From assembly GCF_000145275.1 (NCBI RefSeq), contig NC_014393.1:186001-250000 (forward strand): 64,000 bases of DNA, read 5' to 3'. This stretch comes from Clostridium cellulovorans 743B (GTDB lineage: Bacteria; Bacillota; Clostridia; Clostridiales; Clostridiaceae). This document shows positions 58,797 through 64,000 of this stretch, piece by piece (the first letter of the stretch is position 1; every line of letters begins with the position of its first letter). Under the pieces are notes generated by a model. That model worked only from the letters and a program-made list of their open reading frames with translations. It was not told the DNA's origin and did not search any database. A program made the position numbers and the translations under genes.

Positions 58797-59506
58797 AAAT
58801 ATGACCCCCAGTAAATTAAAAATCTATTTTTTATTATATATTATAAAACATGTATTTACAAACTCCGTATATAGTACATAATAAAAACTTCCATATATTT
58901 TTATGCAAATATCAAAAAAAAATACGAAAACTTTATTATAAGTTTTTGATGGTCCTTATAAAAAAGCGGATATACAATATTTTTATTGCCGTATTTCGGT
59001 TCAGTATAGATACTTATATCCAGAATTCAAGTTATTCGTAAAATCATCGTATTGTTTCTTTGACATAGTAACAAAAATATTTTTGAACATTTTAAGTTAA
59101 GGCTGTGGGTATCTATAAACGTTATTCGTATATAAAGGTGAAGATATAATGTTTAGGAGTGGATAATATTTCTGATATTGTTTTTCTGTATTATTTATAT
59201 AAAGGCCAAGATAGAGTATTTTAGTTTTTAGATGTAAGTAAACGAAATCGATGATATAATATTCATAATAAATATTTTTTTATAGAAGTTTCGATAAAGA
59301 ATCTTCATAGGTTATATTGGTTTTTCAATAAGCCTATAAAGTTTTGATGAAGCTTCAATAATGGAAATTATAGATAAAGAGTTAAGATTTAAAGTCAAAG
59401 TTTCTTAAGCATTTGAACTATCAGCAATACCGAAAGTTTCAACTCTTAAATAAGTGAAAGTTTGATGTACAACTCTAAAAAAATTAAAGGGATGGAGAAA
59501 AAAACT
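58797..59506. other. AT-rich intergenic region, no supported gene
   Basis: About 710 bases containing only frames without ribosome-binding sites (for example 58850-59041). It should hold the promoters of the divergent TPR and lipoprotein genes; none could be chosen with confidence. Confidence 0.5.
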
Positions 59507-60133
59507 ATGAAAAAATTAAAAAGAATATTTACATTAATTCTAACAACTGTAATGACTACAATGTTGTTAGCTTCATGTGGACTAGGAAAAACAAAAGCAA
59601 CCCCAGAGGAAAGTGCTAAGTACTTTTTAGACATGGTTTTAAAGGGTGACAAAAGCAATATTGATAAGATTGGTTTTAAGGAAGAAGATTATACAGAACT
59701 TAAAACTAACTTAGAAGATAGCCTTATTGAAGGTTTTGAAAGTGCAGGGGTTAGCAGCGATATATTAACGGATGAAATTAAAAATACGTTAAAGAACAAT
59801 ATGGTTGTAGGCTTTTCTAAGGTGGAATATGAAGTAGGAGCAAGTTCTATAGATAAGAAAGTTGCTACAGTTGAGGTAAAGATAAAAGGCTTCGATATGA
59901 ATAAAATTGCTGATCAAGCTAAAACAAAGACTGAAGATAACTATAACGAATCAATGACTGAACAACAATTCTACCAAGAAAATTATAAATTTGTAGGAGA
60001 AGGATTTGCAAATGGAGTATTGGTTGAACAACCAAAAACTTTAACTATAAAACTTAACAAAGTTAAACAGTACTGGATACCAGACGAAAGTAGTTCTAAA
60101 CTATTAATGGAATCACTAGTTGTTGTTCCTTAA
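59507..60133 (+). CDS. Lipoprotein (DUF5105-like)
   Basis: A 208-residue lipoprotein. The signal peptide ends in the lipobox LLASC (Cys22), so the mature protein is lipid-anchored on the outer face of the membrane. The remainder is mixed alpha/beta (ATPEESAKYFLDMVLKGDKS at the start), similar to DUF5105/DUF4878-type extracytoplasmic domains. Function unknown. ATG at 59507 follows GGGATGGAG; an upstream in-frame ATG (59462) would bury the signal peptide. Confidence 0.8.
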   Translation: MKKLKRIFTLILTTVMTTMLLASCGLGKTKATPEESAKYFLDMVLKGDKSNIDKIGFKEEDYTELKTNLEDSLIEGFESAGVSSDILTDEIKNTLKNNMVVGFSKVEYEVGASSIDKKVATVEVKIKGFDMNKIADQAKTKTEDNYNESMTEQQFYQENYKFVGEGFANGVLVEQPKTLTIKLNKVKQYWIPDESSSKLLMESLVVVP

Positions 60134-60221
60134 TTTAGATAGTGAGAAAGTGAAAAATTGTCATCATTAATGAGAAGACCATTAGCATTAAGGATGTAAA
60201 ATAAGTAATAATTCAATATTG

Positions 60222-60264
60222 AGTCAGTCCTTGCATATAAAAGATTGCATGGGCTGGCTTTTTT
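60222..60264 (+). terminator. Terminator of the lipoprotein gene
   Basis: AGTCAGTCCTTGCA/TGCATGGGCTGGCT stem with G-U pairs followed by six Ts. Confidence 0.8.
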
Positions 60265-60400
60265 ATTGGGTTTATTTTTGGAGACGGTTTATCTTTTTAT
60301 TAGGTCTAATTTTTCCAGAAGAATTTATCTTTTTATTGAGATTAATTTTTAGATAAGGATTTATTTTTTTGCTAGGTTTTATTTTTAGATAAGATGCTTA
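60258..60400. repeat. Tandem repeat, about 36-base unit x 4
   Basis: Four imperfect units at 60258, 60292, 60328 and 60364, sharing TCTTTTTATT and TAATTTTT cores. It starts inside the T-run of the lipoprotein terminator. Because each unit is T-rich, it seems to have grown from the terminator tail. Confidence 0.7.
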
Positions 60401-60553
60401 TTATGTCAGTGTATATATTTTCATAGCAAGACACGGTATTACAAGTATTTAAGAGGGGTAATTTGCGAACTCATGTTAAACAAAAAAATGCAAAGTGTGA
60501 ACAAAATGCATATCTATTTTTTAGAGAAAAAATATAAAAAATATCAATAAATA

Positions 60554-60584
60554 CGAACAATTGTTCGTAAAAGTGTGGTATAAT
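60554..60584 (+). promoter_or_regulatory. LexA-type operator overlapping a promoter
   Basis: CGAACAATTGTTCG (60554-60567) is a perfect palindrome matching the Gram-positive LexA/DinR consensus CGAAC-N4-GTTCG, and it extends by one base pair on each side. A TATAAT (60579-60584) follows 12 bases later, so the palindrome covers the -35 region, the usual repressing position. It serves the 32-codon gene just downstream. Confidence 0.65.
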
Positions 60585-60618
60585 AGATATAGCCACTGAA
60601 ATTATGGGAGGTTGTTGC

Positions 60619-60717
60619 ATGCGTGAAAATACTATTGAGCTGGAACTAATAAGATTATTAGAAGAACTTAAAAAGTTACATAACCAAACAGAAAAGGGAG
60701 AATACGAGACTTCATAA
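60619..60717 (+). CDS. 32-residue peptide, probably SOS-regulated
   Basis: The product begins MRENTIELELIRLLEELKKL and is one amphipathic, coiled-coil-like helix with a charged tail. The ATG follows GGGAGG at seven bases. The gene has its own LexA-type operator, promoter, ribosome-binding site and terminator, which argues strongly that it is expressed despite its size. It is not hydrophobic, so it is unlike TisB-type SOS toxins. It could bind and inhibit a partner protein, as SOS division inhibitors do. No family is recognised. Confidence 0.6.
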   Translation: MRENTIELELIRLLEELKKLHNQTEKGEYETS

Positions 60718-60739
60718 GTCCATAGATAGACATAAAAAT

Positions 60740-60775
60740 AAAGCAAGGAGAATGTTACTCCCTGCTTTTTTTATT
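60740..60775 (+). terminator. Terminator of the SOS peptide gene
   Basis: AAAGCAAGGAG/CTCCCTGCTTT stem followed by a run of Ts, 23 bases after the stop. The IS element begins immediately downstream. Confidence 0.75.
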
Positions 60776-60841
60776 GTTTTACGAATACCACAGGTTTTAC
60801 CTGTGGTTCTAAAAAGCTTCTAGCGATGAGTAGAAAAAAGA

Positions 60842-60903
60842 ATACCTCCAATGTAAAATGGTAGTAGGTTTGCCGACCACAACCAAAAGTACAAAGGAGG
60901 TAT
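60842..60903 (+). promoter_or_regulatory. Stem that hides the tnpA ribosome-binding site
   Basis: ATACCTCC (60842-60849) is fully complementary to GGAGGTAT (60896-60903), which holds the Shine-Dalgarno sequence of tnpA. Translation repression by such a leader stem is known for IS200 transposases. Confidence 0.65.
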
Positions 60904-60910
60904 ATCCGTA

Positions 60911-61384
60911 ATGGATAATAGTAGTTTAGCACATAGTAAATGGAATTGTAAATATCACATAGTCTTCGCACCAAAGTATAGGAGACAAATCATATATGGA
61001 AAAATAAAAGCGGATATAGGGGTAATACTTAGAAAGTTATGTGAACATAAAGGAGTAGAAATTATTGAAGCAAATGCATGTAAGGATCATATACATATGC
61101 TTGTAAGTATACCTCCGAAGTTAAGTGTCTCTCAGTTTATGGGGTATTTGAAAGGTAAGAGTTCATTGATGATTTTTGACAGACATGCAAATTTGAAATA
61201 TAAATATGGGAATAGGCAATTTTGGTGTAAAGGCTATTACGTTGATACAGTTGGAAGAAACAAAAAGATAATAGAAGAATACATAAAGAATCAAATACAG
61301 GAAGATTTAGCATATGAACAAATGAGCTTGAAAGAATTTATTGACCCGTTTACGGGTGAATCAGTAAACAAAGGCAAAAAATAA
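60911..61384 (+). CDS. tnpA: IS200/IS605-family Y1 transposase TnpA
   Basis: A 157-residue HUH single-strand transposase. It begins SKWNCKYHIVFAPKYRRQII, has the metal-binding His-hydrophobic-His motif in CKDHIHMLVSIPP, and GYYVDTVGRNKKIIEEYIKNQ carries the catalytic tyrosine helix. Length is normal for the family, so it looks intact and possibly active. ATG follows AAAGGAGG, which lies in a sequestering stem. Confidence 0.95.
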   Translation: MDNSSLAHSKWNCKYHIVFAPKYRRQIIYGKIKADIGVILRKLCEHKGVEIIEANACKDHIHMLVSIPPKLSVSQFMGYLKGKSSLMIFDRHANLKYKYGNRQFWCKGYYVDTVGRNKKIIEEYIKNQIQEDLAYEQMSLKEFIDPFTGESVNKGKK

Positions 61385-61385
61385 A

Positions 61386-61503
61386 GCACCTTTTAGGTGC
61401 AGCCAGTAAAGGTATGCGGTTGGCAAACCGCTCAATGTGCGAGTAGCACGGCCAGTAACATGCCCTTATAGGGCTAAAGCAAACCACCCGTTTGACGGGT
61501 GGT
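61386..61503 (+). ncRNA. Densely structured 3' end of the IS, possible omega-RNA-like remnant
   Basis: Directly after the tnpA stop come five hairpins in 118 bases: GCACCT/AGGTGC, GCGGTT/AACCGC, GTGC/GCAC, GCCC/GGGC and the right-end CCACCCG/CGGGTGG. GC content is clearly above the surroundings. Such a fold ahead of the right end is what TnpB guide (omega) RNAs look like, yet no tnpB is present. It may be a relic of a tnpA-tnpB element or simply transposition DNA structure. Confidence 0.4.
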
Positions 61504-61521
61504 CCTGATTTACAAAATATA

Positions 61522-63633
61522 TTAATAGCTTAATCTTCCTTCTTTAATACCAGATATTAAATAATGAGTGAAGTAAGGTTTATAGTCTGAAGTGCCAAAA
61601 TTCTTAAATAAGTCTGAATATCTTGCAACATATACTTTAGCTCCAAAGTTTGAACATGCTCTTCTACCTTCATGAATTCCGTGCACTAAAAAGTGTTCAA
61701 TAAGTTTATAAAAGTCATATACTCGTAGCTCTGGATTGTAATTCTGGTAGTAACTTCCGTCATATATAGGAGAGGATCTCCTACCTTCGTTATATCCACT
61801 TGTTATAAAATGTTGATAAGCTCCTTCGTAATTGTTAGCTCCAACAGCATTAGATACATCAGAATTATTTTTTAAATAATAGACTGGATCAAAAACATAA
61901 GAAGAAGTACGTCCTTCTTTTATACCACTTACTTTCCAATGCATAAATAATCTAGCTCTATCATAACCAAATTTTGCTTTTAAGTCAGGATATTTATCAG
62001 CATAAAACTTTTCATCAAATATCAAATTCTCAATAGGATTAGGTATAAAATTATAATCATAAAGACCTGACCTGCCTTCCCTAATGCCAGATATTAAATA
62101 ATGAGTGAAGTAAGGTTTGTAGTCTGAATTGCCAAGAGCCTTAAATAAGTCTGGATATCTTATAGCATATACTATAGGTTCAAAATTTAAACAAGCATTT
62201 CTACTTTCATGAATACCGTATGTTATGAAATGGTAAATAAGTTTGTAAAAGTCATGTGTTTTTAAATCTGAATAGCAATTTTGGTAGTAACTTCCGTGAT
62301 ATATAGGAGAGGATTTTCTACCTTCATTATATCCACTTGTTATAAAATGTTCATAAGCTCCTTTGTAATTGTTAGCTCCAACAGCCTTAGCTACATCAGA
62401 ATTATTTTTTAAATAATAGTCTGGGTCAAAAACATAAGAAGAAGTACGTCCTTCTTTTATACCGGTTGTTTTCCAATGCATAAATAATTTGGCTTTATTA
62501 TAACCCAAATTTGCTTTTAAATCAGGATATTTATCAGCATAAAACTTTTCATCAAATATCAAATTCTCAATAGGATTAGGTATAAAATTATAATCATAAA
62601 GACCTGACCTGCCTTCCCTAATACCAGATATTAAATAATGAGTAAAGTAAGGTTTATAGTCTAAATTGCCAAAATTCTTAAATAAGTCTGGATATCTTAT
62701 AGCATATACAATAGGTTCAAAATTTAAACAAGCACTTCTACCCTCATGAATCCCATACGTGAGGAAATGGTAAATAAGTTTGTAAAAGTCATATGTTTTT
62801 AAATCTGAATAGCAATTTTTGTAGTAAATTCCGTCATATATAGGAGAGGATCTCCTACCTTCGTTATATCCACTTGTTATAAAATGTTGATAAGCTCCTT
62901 CATAATTGTTAGCTCCAACAGCCTTAGCTACATCAGAATTATGTTTTAAATAATAGTCTGGGTCAAAAACACAAGAAAAAGTACGTCCTTCTTTTATACC
63001 AGATGTTTTCCAATGCTTAAATAATTTGACTCTATCATAACCAAATCTTGTTTTTAAATCAGGATATTTATCAGCATAAAACTTTTCATCAAATACCAAA
63101 TCTTCAACAGGACTAGGTACAGGATCAGGTACAGGATTAAGTATAGGACCAGGTATAGGACTAGATGAAGGATTGGGTATAGTACTAAGTACAGGATTAG
63201 GTATATAATCATAAAAAGGTTCAACCGTATGTATTTCTACATTATATACGGTAATAATTCCATACATAATTGCAAGCTTGCCTAGATCATTTAATGCAAC
63301 GCCTTTTATCTTATCTTTATCTAAGGTAAAAGCCAATGCAGGAAAGTCATATACATCTCTTAATATTATTTCTCCATATCCATTACTTACATGAACAGAA
63401 CCTGGAGGTATCGTTTTATCCTCAAAATTATTCAAACCATGTAATGCATAATACATGTCATTTTCTATAGTATTTCCATTTGGAGAAAATTCTATCTTAA
63501 ATGATTTATTAAAATTTTCAGGTAACCCACTTGTTTTATAATCATTCCTTAATTCAGAAAGTTTACTTTGATAATAAGCACTGGCTTTAACTCTGCTATC
63601 TATATCTGAATCTGTATTCCATATAGAATAAAT
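61522..63633 (-). CDS. Large repeat protein, part downstream of an in-frame stop
   Basis: From the ATG at 63456, 644 residues are encoded, but the frame is open up to the TAA at 63634-63636 and resembles coding sequence throughout. After a domain of about 100 residues comes a Pro-rich linker (PNPSSSPIPGPILNPVPDPV) and then twelve units of about 45 residues (FDPDYYLKHNSDVAKAVGAN and HFITSGYNEGRRSS type) arranged as three 179-residue super-repeats. The unit is known from secreted or surface proteins of clostridia; its function is unclear. No ribosome-binding site is evident before the ATG at 63456. Probably the 3' part of a broken gene. Confidence 0.75.
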   Translation of the reverse strand: MYSIWNTDSDIDSRVKASAYYQSKLSELRNDYKTSGLPENFNKSFKIEFSPNGNTIENDMYYALHGLNNFEDKTIPPGSVHVSNGYGEIILRDVYDFPALAFTLDKDKIKGVALNDLGKLAIMYGIITVYNVEIHTVEPFYDYIPNPVLSTIPNPSSSPIPGPILNPVPDPVPSPVEDLVFDEKFYADKYPDLKTRFGYDRVKLFKHWKTSGIKEGRTFSCVFDPDYYLKHNSDVAKAVGANNYEGAYQHFITSGYNEGRRSSPIYDGIYYKNCYSDLKTYDFYKLIYHFLTYGIHEGRSACLNFEPIVYAIRYPDLFKNFGNLDYKPYFTHYLISGIREGRSGLYDYNFIPNPIENLIFDEKFYADKYPDLKANLGYNKAKLFMHWKTTGIKEGRTSSYVFDPDYYLKNNSDVAKAVGANNYKGAYEHFITSGYNEGRKSSPIYHGSYYQNCYSDLKTHDFYKLIYHFITYGIHESRNACLNFEPIVYAIRYPDLFKALGNSDYKPYFTHYLISGIREGRSGLYDYNFIPNPIENLIFDEKFYADKYPDLKAKFGYDRARLFMHWKVSGIKEGRTSSYVFDPVYYLKNNSDVSNAVGANNYEGAYQHFITSGYNEGRRSSPIYDGSYYQNYNPELRVYDFYKLIEHFLVHGIHEGRRACSNFGAKVYVARYSDLFKNFGTSDYKPYFTHYLISGIKEGRLSY

Positions 63634-64000
63634 TTATCCTAATTTAGTATTGTTATCCATTGCATGCGCAAGCAACCTTGCGGCAAAATGATATCCATAC
63701 TGAGTATCACCTACAGCTATAGCTGCAACCAATAAGATATATACTGACATATATATCGGATCCCCAAGCATGCTTGGTGTACGAAGTCCAGAAGCCGTCA
63801 CAATATTTTTATTAAAAGTATTCTTAGCAACAGCCTGTCCGTCTTTTAGTAGATTTTCTATTGAATTATTTGGGTCGTTATTAAATATTAAATCTTTACT
63901 TTTATTAAGTACTTCATCAGTTATATTTTTACTTTTTATAGTAGTTAATATTTCTCTATATCCGCTGATTTCAACTTCAATACTATTTCTTTGTTCTTCT
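63634..64000 (-). pseudogene. N-terminal part of the same protein, ended by a TAA (continues beyond window)
   Basis: The frame enters at 63999 and reads through NITDEVLNKSKDLIFNNDPN and TPSMLGDPIYMSVYILLVAA, and ends NNTKLG at TAA (63634-63636). The same frame then continues without change as IYSIWNTDSDIDSRVKASAY. A single base change (for example CAA to TAA) would explain the interruption. The start lies outside the window. Confidence 0.65.

Larger units (their letters stand above)
60783..61513 (+). mobile_element. IS200/IS605-family insertion sequence (tnpA only)
   Basis: The element is bounded by imperfect-palindrome hairpins typical of the family: left ACCACAGG/CCTGTGGT at 60787-60807 and right ACCACCCG/CGGGTGGT at 61483-61503. 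TTTAC occurs directly before the left end (60778-60782) and at the right end (61509-61513), suggesting TTTAC as target. Exact ends are inferred. It sits between the SOS mini-gene terminator and the stop of the convergent repeat-protein gene, harming neither. Only tnpA is present; there is no tnpB. Confidence 0.8.

Noticed and set aside
58850..59041. 63-codon frame in the TPR-lipoprotein gap
   Set aside because: No ribosome-binding site and low-complexity AT-rich codons only.

Overview
The window is a piece of chromosome from a low-GC, spore-forming, motile, anaerobic-type Firmicute, most likely a cellulosome-producing mesophilic Clostridium. The evidence is the clostridial rRNA operon (16S-23S-5S), spore genes (spmA/spmB), motAB, a SigI/RsgI pair, and four secreted proteins ending in type I dockerins. 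Tandem dockerin-bearing chagasin-type cysteine protease inhibitors are known as 'cyspins' from Clostridium cellulovorans, so that species or a close relative is my best guess. This is inference; no database search was run.

Layout. 1-8.1 kb: housekeeping and small regulatory genes. These are a Zn/Mn ABC transporter (cut by the window edge), a degenerate CCA-enzyme-like HD protein, a DnaA-box cluster, a DUF1836 protein, a YvrJ peptide, a candidate small RNA, a VanW/G5 protein, a parvulin and a Lys/Asp/Tyr/Cys-rich coat-like protein. 8.4-13.7 kb: one rRNA operon without tRNAs. 14.6-27.5 kb: core genes (motAB, trhA, a second DUF1836 gene, ispF, a class D sortase, rsgI-sigI, an ECF S component, spmAB, a HAD phosphatase). 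A second and larger DnaA-box cluster lies between the convergent sortase and rsgI genes.

28-49 kb: an extracellular-protein island. It holds a five-PPC-domain protein behind a promoter with three phased palindromes. Next are two seven-repeat FG-GAP proteins carrying different cell-wall hydrolase domains (NlpC/P60 and lysozyme-like), then a C39-peptidase ABC exporter with its HlyD-like partner. The island ends with three double-chagasin-dockerin inhibitors, a BspA-like LRR/Big2/dockerin protein and a papain-family cysteine protease with five Ig-like domains. A plausible reading is a secreted cysteine protease together with cellulosome-borne inhibitors that protect the complex. Duplicated terminators and intergenic repeats show that the island grew by tandem duplication.

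49.5-64 kb: a P-type ATPase behind a NiCo-type riboswitch candidate, a fragment of a serine hydrolase gene, and a cluster of accessory enzymes (phosphoesterase, two GNATs, an AraC-methyltransferase fusion, a deaminase, a DUF1801 protein). These are followed by a TPR protein, a lipoprotein, a 32-residue peptide gene under a perfect LexA-type palindrome, an IS200/IS605 element with an unusually structured 3' end, and a large repeat protein on the minus strand interrupted by an in-frame stop. The most unusual items are the two non-origin DnaA-box clusters, the SOS-type mini-gene, the triple palindrome at 27.8 kb, the candidate small RNA at 4.8 kb and the protease/cellulosomal inhibitor island.
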